Source of the DNA: Condylostoma magnum
Taxonomy: Eukaryota > Ciliophora > Heterotrichea > Heterotrichida > Condylostomatidae
Assembly: GCA_920105805.1 (NCBI GenBank)
Contig: CAKKTI010000230.1
Location: 1 to 33,844 of the forward strand
Reading direction: 5' to 3'
Length of the DNA: 33,844 nt
Part shown: positions 9,368-33,844 of the stretch, one piece after another
How the letters are laid out: every line of letters begins with the position of its first letter
Numbering within the stretch: position 1 is the first letter of the stretch
Program-made: the position numbers and the translations under genes
Notes under the pieces: generated by a model
Seen by the model: the letters and a program-made list of their open reading frames with translations, nothing else
Database searches by the model: none
What the model was told of the DNA's origin: nothing

Positions 9368-10585
9368 ATGGGAAATATCATCAGAGCATTAGATCTAGAA
9401 ATAAACGTTTAAATCTTACAAGCTAAGGTCCATCAACCTCTAAGAATCATGACAAAATGGCCCCGTTAAGACATAATCAAAGTTTACTTATCCTTTTAAA
9501 GAAGCCAGGCCCACAAAGGATTTTATGTTGGAACTACCGAGTTCCGCTTAATAACCCGTAATACTCCGATAGAAAGCATTGAATCCGACTGTTTTCAAGC
9601 TTTTTCTAACTAGCAACGCAAGGTAAACATTCTTGACTTTCTCTCAGCTATAATAATATACTCTATTATATCCTGAGAGGAAAAGGTAAAGCTATTCTTT
9701 CGCATGTTTGACTTTGATAACAGTAAATGTATTACACGTGATGAGATGACTATTTTATGTACATGTGCATTAAGAGGAATTTGCCATATGACTCAGTCTG
9801 AGCTGCCTTAGGCTAATTAATTACATACTCTTTCAATAGCCATTTTCAATCATGCTGACTGTGATCCTGATGGATAGCTGACATTAGATGAGCTGATTAG
9901 TTGGATTGGAATTAATATAGAGCTGATGGATATACTGGAGAGATATGTAGAACATACGCATTATAGAAATAGAAGTGTCGATAATGATAAATTGTCGCCC
10001 GTAAGGAGGAAAAGAGGGAAAAAAGTGGATAATTCTAGGGATAGATTAGCGTTTTTAGTAGCAAATGGACAACAGATCTTTAAATCTGATGTGATTTTAA
10101 TAAAAAAGGCTTTTGATAGTGCTACGAAACAGAATTAATGGAAAGCTTAAATTGGGGAAATTCATAGGGAAATACAGAGAAATAGGCTTGGAGTCAAAAT
10201 GGCTACAAAACTGCAAGAGTCTGTAGATGTAGGAAGAAGAAGACTGATTAGTTTTATGGAGTTAATTGAGGTTATGTATCCTGATGCTAATAAATCTCAA
10301 GTTAAAAGAATTTTACAGTGAGCTGGAGTAAATGAGGATATGATACAGAAATTGGGAAATACAATGAATGTTTCCAATACTGTAAAAAGAGACTATAAAA
10401 GTATTTTTGATTAGATTGATAATTAAGGTGCTGGAATTATAAGTCTTCAGCAAATTAAAACAGCGTTTGATGAAGCAATTACAGAGCCCTCCTTAAGGAA
10501 ACTAGTTACTATTTATGATAGAGACGGGGATCAAAGCCTTACTTTCAAAGAATTTTTGGCACTTATGACGGAAAGCTTAATGTAA
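9368..10585 (+). CDS. EF-hand calcium-binding protein with four EF-hand loops
   Basis: Protein of 405 residues opening MGNII, another possible N-myristoylation site. Calcium loops appear as two pairs: DFDNSKCITRDEM (about residue 115) with DCDPDGQLTLDEL (about 163), and DNQGAGIISLQQI (about 350) with DRDGDQSLTFKEF (about 384). The second and fourth loops are canonical; the third lacks good ligands. Between the pairs is a basic linker (RRKRGKK) and a helical region ending GRRRLISFMELIEVMYPDA. It resembles a ciliate calcium sensor, but no partner is evident. TAA TAA at 10583-10588 ends it soon after the last EF-hand. One TGA inside (before AGVNEDM) reads as Trp. It is the intact relative of the fragments at 1038-1370 and 3100-3420. 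Confidence 0.85.
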
Positions 10586-10610
10586 TAAATTTAAAAGAGT
10601 TTAATTTGTT

Positions 10611-13600
10611 TTAATAACTACTGACTCCGTATATAGTGCTCATTTGCAACTTTAAAAGATTCTCTGATTCAATTAAAAATTCCAAGTAATTTTATAAATT
10701 ATTGTCGGTCATTTATTCTTCTTCTATTCAGTGGTTTACACTTTACTTGTTTTCTATTTCTGATTACCAAATAGCCAATTGAGTAAATTTTTCACTTATG
10801 ATATCATTTAAGCACCTTTCTAAACTCTAATCTGACTCCCTTAATTATATAATGCTATGCTTTTAAAGGGATTGAATAATTAGTTGCAAAATTTCAGATT
10901 AAGCTTTATTTGTAATATGTAGAAACATTTATAGTCTTTCTTGGTGGGATAAAGCTATAAATAATTTAAGCTTTAAATCCTTTTTAACTTTTGCACGTTT
11001 TAACAGTTTATAAGGATATTTTGCCATTTAAATTCTACTGTCATAATCTTCGATTAACTTGTATATTTTCTTGATAAATTTGTTTTATTCAGTTTATGTC
11101 AACGCAAACCAAATAGAGCTTTGCATGTCATTTTCAATTGCGTCTCTATAGTCTTTTAACATTACTTTTTATTTAAATGGTAGATTTTACCACAATTTGG
11201 CTCTTTCTTAATCTGTAAAATGTGGAACTACAGCTCATAGTGTATATTAGTCTTTAAATGGAACCATGCTTCATAATTACAACTATTCTTCACTCAATAC
11301 TTTCTTCCTTTTATCTAAATGTCTTCAGATATAAAGGCGTACAGAGCTATCACCTGTTTATCATAAATATACCAAATCCTGAAAATCATTTGGCAGTGGA
11401 CTTACAAACTCTATCATTGAATTCTAGTAATCATTATTTTGCTCTTAGTTCTAATTTAATATAATCCTTCCCTATGATTACTGCATAACTTCTCTCTCTA
11501 AAACGTTTAGTCATCTATTAGGCGAGTTTTCCATAAATTCCTCGTCTTATTAAGACAGTCTGTTGTTTGAACTATACCACTCTATCAATTTATCCTGTTA
11601 TGAATTTTACTCCTCTACAATTTCCTCTTTAACTTAAAAATCCTTCTTAAATTTCTATTTAAAAATATCAATAACAGTAGAGAACATTCCTTTTATCTAA
11701 TTTGAGTAAGTATTTCTTACTTATTTGTAATTATCGTAAATAATAGCTAGAAATATGTTGTAAAGGAAAATTTTAAACATTACTAAGAAAAGTATGATAA
11801 AGATTAGTCCAAAGTATTTAGAGGCGATTTAAAAGGATTCTATTTCTATTTTCCCTAATGAAATCGCGTACAATGTAAATAAAGATTTCTCGATTAAAAT
11901 AAAATTATCGTAGCTATGGCCAAGTAGAAAATTGCCTGCTAAGGAAAAAGCTGCTAATATTATTAAAGTCATTGCTAAGAAGAAAACCATATGTATTCTT
12001 GAGCTCAAAATCACTTTATGCAGTAAGTTATAGCCTTATGCAAATTACATATGCTATATCATTCTTATGAATAATAGTAGTACTGTTATACTGGATAAGT
12101 ACGAAAACAAGTAAAACTCATCTTGATAATTTACCATTTCTCCTATTCATTTCTCATTATCAGTAGGTACATTGTATTCTAGCTTAAAATTATCAAACTC
12201 TATAATAAAGTAAAGGATTATAACTGAGTACTGTAGGCATATTGAAGCGAATGCAACTAGACTATATAGCGAGGCTTTTAAATAATTTAACTGTGTTTAT
12301 ATTATCAGATAAGCGAAAATAATAATCTTGCGAATTATATTTATTAGTTGACTTATTATCATGATAAAGCTTCCACATATCTTTTATTAATCTTAGTTTT
12401 CCTTGTTTAACTTTCTCTATACTATCTCATATATTTTTCTTTTATACACTTATTACTAATGCTTGCTATAAATCTTTTTCCATTGATGTATTCAAAGTTT
12501 TCCTTCTTATCAAGTGTGAAATAACGTAAATGCTATACAAATAGATATTGAAATATAGATCATTACCTAATTATACAAACTATAGTCCAATATAGCTCCT
12601 TATGAGATAATATAAAACTCTAGCTTTTAGCTTGAGAATTAAACTGCCTCAAACTTATTGTATATAAAAATGTTATTACTAGGAAAATAAAAAATAAGTT
12701 CAATTCCCATTCCAACAAAGTCTTCGTCTATAATCTCATCGTTTATGATATCACGTAAAGTATCACTTGCACTTTGAGTATACAAATAAGTAACATATCC
12801 TCCAAGTTTTTTGAAACTATCATTATCACCTCCTTTCACATATTTATAAAGGTTGCCTGAATTTTAACCAACAAAATCATTACCTTCAATTTCTACTTCG
12901 TAGTCATTTGATTCTCTATAGGTTTGTATTGCATCTTTTGTTGATTCATAAGTATTTTCTTACCAATCTGCTAACCTAAAGGTAATTCTCCCATACAAGT
13001 CTTCTGGGAAGTATCATTAGGTTTTCTTTTAGTCTTACGACAAAATGTTTGCGAATGTTGTATTTAAGTATTATCGTAGTTAAGGTAAATTTGATATAAT
13101 TTAGAAATCATATTCTCTTCCTTAAAGGTTAAAGTCATTTTTAGTAAACATGTCTTAGATTGTAGTTGCAGAATTGAATACACTTGATGGCTATACTATA
13201 GTAGTAATCATTATGCAATAGAACGATATAAAGAATGTATGAGCTATTAAGTTAAGTAGTTTGTTAAACTTGTAGTTTATGTTATTATCTCTCTCTTCAT
13301 CCTTTAAAGCCTATTTAGCTCGTTTTAATTTAATTTTTTCAATTCTATACTGGATGTCTTAAGCGTATTATTCACGAGTGACTAGAGCTGAAGATTGTAA
13401 ACTAGTAATTTGACCTATATTATATTTGATAATGGTTTTTAAGGAGTAATAAGTTTCAGTTTAAATAGCATGCTTTGCTTCCTTGATACTTTAAGCTATC
13501 TGATAATTATCCGGATCAGTTCTTTACTAGTCAATTAAGTTTATATAATCAATAGCATAATCTTAAGTTTTCTTATTAGAAATTTTACAGAATATCAAAT

Positions 13601-15413
13601 TAACCCAAGCTTCTTAAATTTTGTTAGCCTTTTCCTATTAAATCTGTGTATGAGCTTCTAAATATAGATCATCTGTTTGTCTTAGAGTGGATAAATTTGC
13701 TATTATAATAGCTTTAAAAACATTTATTAGTATAAACAGACATATGATTGTGTAGATTATCACATAAAATCCGTAGTACAGATTATTCGTTTACTCCTAA
13801 TCTTACCTTACATTTCCAAAGAACCATGTAATCAATAACAGCATTTGCTTTTGTAATGAGCTGCTTTCCTCATAAGTAATACCAAATCCTATATATCCTG
13901 CCATTCCAAATCCTAGCTGTACAAAGAATACTACTAAGATAAAGTATAGAATTTAGTTCTATGAGATCATTATAGTATCAAATAATAATCCTAAAGCAGG
14001 AAACTAACTCTACAAAATTCTAAGAAGCTTAAAAGAAAAGATAAGCAATGTAGCTGATAATACTATTACTATTTCTCTGAACCAAATAGCATTGTTAACA
14101 ATCTCTTAGAAGGAGTCCTAGTCATTGATAGGCAATTTAAATGGCTGGGCGTTATCTATCATCCAGAAAAACATAACTATAAAGGTAAATAATAAAACAC
14201 CTGATATTATAGCCAAATATTCATACCAAGCCATATTCCAAGTTCTTTCACTTACAAATTTCTTTATTATTTTATACAAACTCAGTATTGTTTTAAATTC
14301 ATTTATAATGAACAAAAATAATAGTATAATAACCATTATTAAACAAGTAAAGGAATTAGAGGTTTATTGTTCATATTGCTCTGGGAAATAGCCATACATT
14401 CCATATGAGAAGTTTATATTTCCAGTGGGATGTATATCAAAAACTTAATAATAGTAAACTGTTGTCAAAAAGCTTTCATTGTGGAAAAGATACTCAAGTG
14501 ACACTGAAGTGGTTGAATAGTCTAAAACTGCGTATTTTATTTATCTTCACTTATAAAGCTAATCTTATACAGAATTGTTAGGTAGTAATAAAAGCTGATA
14601 TCCACCCGCTTCCTCGTAGCCATAATCACTTTCATATTAAATTATTCTAGTATCTTTCGTATATTCACCTTCATTTTACTCATCAGCGGCAATATTTGGG
14701 CTTGTCTTAACATACCCTCATACTTCATTATAATCATCGTTGTCATTCTCTATGTAATCATGAAGCTTTATTGTGATTCTGACACCAATACAATAGTTTA
14801 GTACCTATCTAGCATCTTATGTTAAAACACCTTGAATGGCTTTTAGCTAGATATATTAGTCAAGCATTTCAATATTGTGTATATCATGCACAGTTTTATC
14901 AGTTAAATAATACCAATCATTTTACAAGAAAAAATCATTAAAATATAAGTTAATCATGCCTATTCCAAATACATTATAAAAGAATATCGCAAGTATAAGA
15001 AAGAGAATGCAAATTATAAGAGAAGTTCATACTCCTTAAGTATTCATTTGCACTTTCTAAATTGTTTTTTCTAAATTATCATTGATTTCATCAGCTTTAA
15101 CACTCACTATTTCATTCTTTATTTAACTTTTTTCATCTATAAATTGCTCTTTTAATTCTTCCTCATGATCTGAGTTATAAATTTTACTTTTTTCATTATG
15201 AGTACTTAATACATCTCTAAGACTTATAGTACTTCCTTAATCATTTTATGAAAATATTGAGTTATTATAGCTTTAACTAGACTCATAATGCATACTTGAG
15301 CTACTCTCACTAATACACTCAAACTCAACAGGTTATCCCTGGATCTATTCAATATGACTTCCTTCATCAGGCACATTAAAATCAGACTCAAAACTTCCTT
15401 CGAGATTTGACAT
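10611..15413 (-). CDS. Two-module polycystin-type cation channel
   Basis: A 1600-residue membrane protein containing two complete polycystin (PKD2-like) channel units in one frame. Module 1: helix 1 at ~129-149, an extracellular TOP domain, S2 near 356, then FWMIDNAQPFKLP, S5 (WILYFILVVFFVQLGFGMAG), pore helix LLITWFFGN near 521 and S6 to ~561. A charged linker (~565-720) contains no Met, so module 2 cannot be a separate gene. Module 2: helix 1 at ~721-740, a TOP domain to ~955, S5 (FFLAMTLIILAAFSLAGNFL), pore LFTLYAISLGK near 1178 and S6 to ~1211, then a 390-residue cytoplasmic tail. The gene follows the dynein gene by 21 bases and ends at TAA 10611-10613, facing the EF-hand gene. An in-frame Met at residue 41 is an alternative start. 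Confidence 0.85.
10930..11370 (-). repeat. Trp-centred repeats in the polycystin C-terminal tail
   Basis: In the tail of the two-module polycystin a short helical pattern recurs: YLWQTGD, YIWRHLDKRKKVL, QLWSMVPFKDQ, TLWAVVPHFTDQE, KLWQNLPFKQKVM, SIWFALTQTEQ and KLFIALSHQER. The consensus is hydrophobic, Trp, two residues, hydrophobic, then a polar stretch with Gln or Lys. Successive Trp codons lie 12, 18, 12, 15 and 27 residues apart. Four of the six Trp codons are TGA (at 11361, 11325, 11271 and 11235); the next two are TGG. Confidence 0.6.
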
Positions 15414-15434
15414 TTTATAAAAAAGAATAACTAA

Positions 15435-28151
<12,717 letters not shown>

Positions 28152-28170
28152 AATTTTTACTAATTTACAA

Positions 28171-29448
28171 TTATAAAAAATGGGATGAAAGCAGGTGCTC
28201 AAATTTCATTTCTGATTGTGGGATAAATTTTGATATTTCTCTAAGGGTTCGCTTAAGTTGAGGAAGATTTTCTTGAGGGATTAGCTTTAATATTTAGGAA
28301 AAATGATACTCTGTTATTGCATATCCATTTTCTAATAGAGCTCGAACAGTGTCTAATAGCAATTCTTCTAGCTTGACTAGTCTTATGCCGTTTAGTTTAT
28401 ATTTTTCTAGTAGTTTTATATATTGTTTTGCTTAATTCCTACTCAATGTTGACTGTTGTATTCTATTTGCATCTATTATTTGCTTTATGTGTTGAAAAAT
28501 CCTAAAGCAATGCTATCTGTTTTAATATTTTTTAGTATCGGATAGGAGATATTTAAATCTTTACTAGTGATTTTAAAGCCTGTCACTTTCTAGTCTTTTG
28601 ATTATTTGTCAAAGTGTTATATCAGCTTCATTTCGCATTGTTTAAAACTGGTTTAAGCAATCTATTATTATTTCTTCACCCTTAGGCTTAGTATTTGTAG
28701 GTTGAACTATTTCATCTTCTATTGTTTCTAAATAGTTCCCATATTATTTTTCCTATAATTTCAATGTTGCTCTGGAAGTTTGATTTGATAAGAAGCTTCT
28801 AATCTTAGGAGTTTGGGATGATTATATACTCGGAGAGCGATCTTTAGTAGATGTAAACTGAGAAAAGGATCGTAAGGTCCTCCTCTACCCAATATTTTTC
28901 CTGTACTACTAAATGATAGTACCACTGCACTCAGGGCTTTGCTAAAGATCTAATAAAACCTTATAATCTTTATTTCATTGCACTCCCTTTCCCACACTGC
29001 AGAATATCTCAAGTCCATCCAACTACTTAACAAAAGTGTCCTTTTGTTTTAAAGCTTATTAGTACTTATTCTCGTATTTTATGCTAAGTCTATCGTTTTA
29101 CTCCTTAGTTGCCTGGCAAAAATCCTTGTAACTCTGCAACTTAACACCAGTTATAGGCTTTCCTTAATGCAGGGATACAACAGGTAATTTTATATTTCTT
29201 GGGGAGCCAGTACTAGAGTTAGGTTAGGTTGCTGCCTTAAATTACTTAATTGGTTATGGAAGAAAGTTTTCCTAACTCTGTGATAAACCTGGTATAGCCT
29301 TGCCAGCTTTATTTTACTTAAGTGAGAAATCTAAGTGCTTTAGAGAACTCTTTAACAACTTCTTTGCTTATGGTGTTTCCCTTCTTACTCTTTTAACTTA
29401 TTTATTTGCTGAATTGTCTAACTAATCGTATATAGAAATCTTTTTCAT
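28171..29448 (-). CDS. Basic, partly coiled-coil protein of unknown function
   Basis: Frame of 425 residues from ATG 29446-29448 (MKKISIYDQLDNSANK) to TAA 28171-28173 (ending FEHLLSSHFL). The first ~100 residues are basic and Ser/Pro-rich, as in disordered regions. Residues ~115-150 and ~240-410 are predicted helical, with heptad-like stretches such as LVKLEELLLDTVRALLENG and QLKRTLREISKFIP. No domain or motif was recognised. The frame has one TGA read as Trp in GKGVQWNKD and one in ITLWQII. The stop is 19 bases before the dynein start and in a different frame from it, which shows that termination must occur here. Position next to dynein hints at a ciliary or cytoskeletal role but proves nothing. 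Confidence 0.75.
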
Positions 29449-29685
29449 CTGTTCTTTTATGTTTTGTTATCTTATCTATAACAAATTTTTCTAATATTAT
29501 CTTAGTTTTCTAGGGTTGCGAGTCATATGCTGTACTTTACTCATTTTAATTGCAGCCGCTTATATAGAAAAGCCTAGTTCCATAGATCTTCGATATGTAG
29601 CACTAAGATCTCCTTACATAAAATTTTACGAGTCCATTTACAAACCTACCTATTTTTATACAACACTAAAGGCGGATAATCATAA

Positions 29686-29994
29686 ATGGAGCAAGACCTG
29701 AACTTTATCTATACTAATTTTGACAATTTTGATCACAAAAATCAGTAAAAAGTAATGCTAAACGCAGGAAATTACTTTCTTTTACCTTTTCTAATCTCTT
29801 ATACAGGATCTGCTCGAAGTATAAACAAATACGTGCTACAACTATCAACTAAAAACTCCTTTTATAAGTTGGGAATAAGAATGGTAGCTCCTTTCCTCTT
29901 CTCCTCGCTAGCATCATAGATATTTTACAGATATTTTGGTATAGATGAGTTAAGAGAAATAATATCCCAGGAACGTGAGAGGTTAAATAATTAA
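29686..29994 (+). CDS. Small two-helix membrane protein, unknown
   Basis: A 102-residue frame from ATG 29686-29688 (MEQDLNFIYTNFDNF) to TAA 29992-29994. It has two hydrophobic stretches, NYFLLPFLISYTG and MVAPFLFSSLASQIFY, and a charged amphipathic end (IDELREIISQERERLNN). The shape resembles small mitochondrial or ER membrane subunits, but I recognise no family. The same frame extends upstream to ATG 29527, adding 53 residues of poor composition, and a different frame over 29516-29701 carries a signal-like hydrophobic start, so the true 5' end is uncertain. A TAG at 30001-30003 is a second possible stop. It converges on the DYRK kinase gene with a nine-base gap. Confidence 0.55.
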
Positions 29995-30003
29995 TTTATA
30001 TAG

Positions 30004-31509
<1,506 letters not shown>

Positions 31510-31730
31510 GGTAAAAAATGAATTATTACTAAAGTTTAAAATTCATAAAATAAGGTTGCTTTAAAGACTTCAAATTAATAGGATACTTAATTCAGTATAT
31601 TTAAGTGTATTTTATACTACTATTAAGCAAATTTATGAATTTTAGATCTAGTGTACTGATCTTATGTAGTTTTATTAATAATTTAAAGTATCAGTAAATC
31701 ATAAAGCTTTTATTAATTGGATCATAAAAA
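31510..31730. promoter_or_regulatory. Divergent promoter region of the kinase and GST genes
   Basis: These 221 bases separate the two divergent starts and are very AT-rich, so both promoters must lie here or overlap the genes. No specific element can be named with confidence. Confidence 0.4.
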
Positions 31731-32396
31731 ATGTAATAAAAACCAATACTAGGTTATTGAAATATAAGAGGCTGGGCGGAGTCAATAAGATACCTTCTGT
31801 ATCACCTACAAATTGACTTTGACGAAACTGTTTATATATAAGACGCAACAGGAAAGTTTGACGGTTCAGAGTATTTTAAGGTGAAGTACAATTTAGGTCT
31901 TAATTTTCCAAATCTTCCTTATTATATAGACGGTGAGGATAAAGTAACATTCAGTCAAGCAATACTAACATTTATTTGCCGTAAATACAGGCCAGATTAT
32001 TTAGGTAGAACCTAATATTTCATAACGAGAGCAGAGGAAATAGGAGGACATCTTTTTGATTTGGGAACATAAGTCTTTCAGATTCTACTGTTCCCTAATG
32101 GCTAAGAAAGAATCCCTTTAATTTTACCGACGATTAGAAGCAGATTCAAAACTATATCAAAAATCCTAGAGTAGAACAAGTTTTTAGTCGATGATTAGCC
32201 CACTTGGCCGGATTTCGCGTTCTATGAAATGCTTCAATTGTTCGATAAAGCATTTCCAGGACTAATTAATTCAATTTCATAGGTGTTTGAGAGATATAAG
32301 GCAGATTTTTAAAAGCTACCTGGAATTTTGAGTTGTGAGTAACGGCCTAATCGGCCCAGTAAGCACATGGTTATTTTGGCAGAAGCAAAGCTTTAG
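31731..32396 (+). CDS. Glutathione S-transferase, Mu class
   Basis: Cytosolic enzyme conjugating glutathione to electrophiles, 221 residues, the normal Mu-class length. The start reads ATG TAA TAA AAA, giving MQQKPILGYWNIRGWAES, an excellent match to the Mu-class N-terminus; the catalytic Tyr is Tyr9 and the following Trp is encoded by TGA. The thioredoxin-fold half continues with FKVKYNLGLNFPNLPYYIDG, which contains the Asn-Leu-Pro glutathione site with its cis-Pro, and TFSQAILTFICRKY for the gamma-glutamyl contact. The helical half contains FLVDDQPTWPDFAFYEML, the typical xDxPTxADF-type motif. TAG 32394-32396 ends it at the expected length. It has at least five internal TAA or TAG codons read as Gln. 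Confidence 0.93.
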
Positions 32397-32662
32397 TTTT
32401 ATGATTTTTAGTATAAGTTTTATATTAGTTTTGGTTTGATAAAAGTATATTTGAAATAATTCTCAAATTTGTTTTAATATAAAGTATTATTTATAGTTGA
32501 AATCCCTTTTACCCTATAATAACAACAATACTCAAACTAATCCTATTATTTCAATCATATACTAAATTCAGAATATCCCAAACTTCTCATAAAACTAAAA
32601 CGGTGTGGTTTCTTATTTTTGTTGAACCTCATATTTAAAAGGTTGATTCTTAATCAATAAAA

Positions 32663-33280
32663 ATGGGATTCTTGACAAAACTTTTAGCTCTCTTCAGTAT
32701 CACTTCAAATAACGACTACGACTATACAATGCTGGTTACTGAGTGGAGGCCAAGTGACTGTATAATCCGAGGCTGTGTATCGGGCTTTAATGAGAATAGT
32801 TTTAACATCCATGGAAACTGGCCAGAACGAAATAATGGCAGTTGGCCTAGCTACTGCTCCAGTACTCCTTTCAGCATTAACTCAGATACTAAAAGCGATT
32901 TACTACAATACTGGGTTTCTGATTCTCAGCCTAATGAAGATTTCTGGAAACATGAGTGGGAAAAGCATGGAACTTGTATTTCTCCTGCAGTTTCTTGTGA
33001 TAATTTCTTTAAAGATACAATCACTGCGTTTAAGAAGGCTAATTTTCAAGGGCAGTTGGAAAATGCCGGGGTGTATCCTAGTGATAGTAAGACTTATAAT
33101 ATAAGTACTATTGTTAACGCCTTTGAGTATAGTTTAGAGATCACTTGCCAGTATAAGAATGGGAAACATTATCTTTATGAGTTAACAGCTTGCTTGGATA
33201 AAAGTGGAGAGTAATTTGATTGCAAAAATTCTACTCCTAGAGGCTGCAGTGGAGACATTTATCTGCCCAGTGCTAATTAA
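32663..33280 (+). CDS. Secreted ribonuclease T2
   Basis: Endoribonuclease of the RNase T2 family, 205 residues, expected in the secretory, lysosomal or vacuolar route. A short hydrophobic start (MGFLTKLLALFSITS) is a probable signal peptide. The substrate-fold start LVTEWRPSDC is followed by the first catalytic motif FNIHGNWP (His at ~50) and the second, HEWEKHGTC (Glu and two His, ~103-111). Cysteines in WPSYC, CDNFF, TCQY, CLD, DCKN and RGCSG fit the conserved disulphides. A TAA at 33212-33214 is read as Gln because the family's C-terminal Cys region (DCKN...GCSGDIYLP) follows in frame. The likely stop is TAA 33278-33280, with TAG 33290-33292 as second choice. Confidence 0.92.
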
Positions 33281-33629
33281 GTAAGTAGTTAGCTATTCTT
33301 TTTACTTAAAATTGTTTTTGGGGTTGTAATATGCTGTTTGAATCTGCTCACTTTAAGATGATGTTGATTTATCGTCAGATTCTTGAAATTATATTAGGTA
33401 TAAAAGTATTATATTAATTAGATAAAAGGAAATTAATTTAAATAGCATAAATATTACTGAAAATATAGTAATCTATTTAAGTAAACATATAACAGTCTTA
33501 CAATTATACACAACCCAGTATTTTATCATATTTCTATTTTATTTATAACACAATCATTCTTCAAATAAAGATTACTCTACTAAATAAACCTTTAACAATC
33601 AACTAAAGTATAATAACTATTACTAAAAT
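33281..33629. other. AT-rich intergenic region
   Basis: About 350 bases between the ends of two convergent genes, very AT-rich with A and T runs. No gene, RNA or repeat recognised. It is much longer than the other convergent gaps in this window (8-25 bases), so a small missed gene cannot be excluded. Confidence 0.5.
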
Positions 33630-33844
33630 CTAATACTCATAATAGGCGTCTTGATTAAACCCATGAGAACTGACCTATGAAGACTAAGAACGCACAAAAG
33701 AAGGCAATTCGAATAAATTATCATGATGTTCATCATCAGATTTTATTTTTTTCTACCCAATCTACAGCTCAATTTTTAAAGCTTCATTATCTTCATCTTA
33801 TATCCTTTAAGCCCAATTTTTTATTACTTGTGGATTGCCTTAGC
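33630..33844 (-). CDS. C-terminal end of an unknown protein (partial)
   Basis: One minus-strand frame from the window edge down to TAG 33630-33632 gives about 71 residues of hydrophilic, acidic sequence (DEDNEALKIELQIGQKKI, SDDEHHDNLFELPSFVRS) ending DAYYEY. The other two frames on this strand give unlikely Trp-rich or Met/Leu-rich readings. It looks like a disordered cytoplasmic tail. The rest of the gene lies to the right of the window, so no function can be given. Confidence 0.5.

Noticed and set aside
8273-10585. A single START-EF-hand fusion gene
   Set aside because: The two are in the same frame, but the joining 350 bases are low-complexity Ser/Tyr on the plus strand and read better as a minus-strand gene; the second part has its own MGN start.
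12100-14400. Separate genes for each half of the polycystin, including the 88-codon plus-strand frame at 14125-14391
   Set aside because: The linker lacks any Met to start a second gene, and the plus-strand frame is the antisense of a membrane segment.

Overview
The window is eukaryotic nuclear DNA, most likely from the macronucleus of a ciliate with a Condylostoma-like genetic code (a heterotrich). Conserved genes (an axonemal dynein, a Mu-class GST, a DYRK kinase, an RNase T2) read correctly only if TAA and TAG encode Gln and TGA encodes Trp. Yet genes also end on TAG, TAA or TGA exactly where their families end, so all three codons act as sense internally and as stop at gene ends. Every frame is therefore formally open. 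Gene calls below rest on family recognition, amino-acid composition, aligned paralogues and plausible ends, not on ORF length. No gene needs an intron to keep its frame.

Layout. Bases 1-6100 hold a tandem array of three MFS transporter genes on the minus strand, the first cut by the window edge. The spacers carry decayed plus-strand fragments of an EF-hand gene and pieces of a small minus-strand gene of unknown function. Bases 6412-9016 (plus) carry an MLH3-like MutL gene and a START-like protein with an N-terminal lipidation signature. A small tail-anchored protein (minus, 9025-9351) and the intact EF-hand gene (plus, 9368-10585) follow. Next comes a minus-strand block read from right to left: a 425-residue unknown protein (28171-29448), a 4238-residue axonemal dynein heavy chain (15435-28151) with a CCDC81-type double HU domain at its N-terminus, and a 1600-residue polycystin made of two complete channel modules (10611-15413). 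Gaps between these genes are only about 20 bases. The right end has a small membrane protein (plus), a DYRK-family kinase (minus), a Mu-class GST (plus), a secreted RNase T2 (plus) and the C-terminal end of a further minus-strand gene.

Functional themes. Dynein and a polycystin channel, both associated with cilia in other organisms, sit head to tail. EF-hand, START-like, kinase and transporter genes are general cell functions. No rRNA, tRNA, CRISPR array, transposase or virus-like element was recognised. The most notable points are the HU-dynein fusion, the two-module polycystin, a dynein stop codon that lies in frame with the downstream polycystin start, and the transporter array carrying paralogous gene debris.
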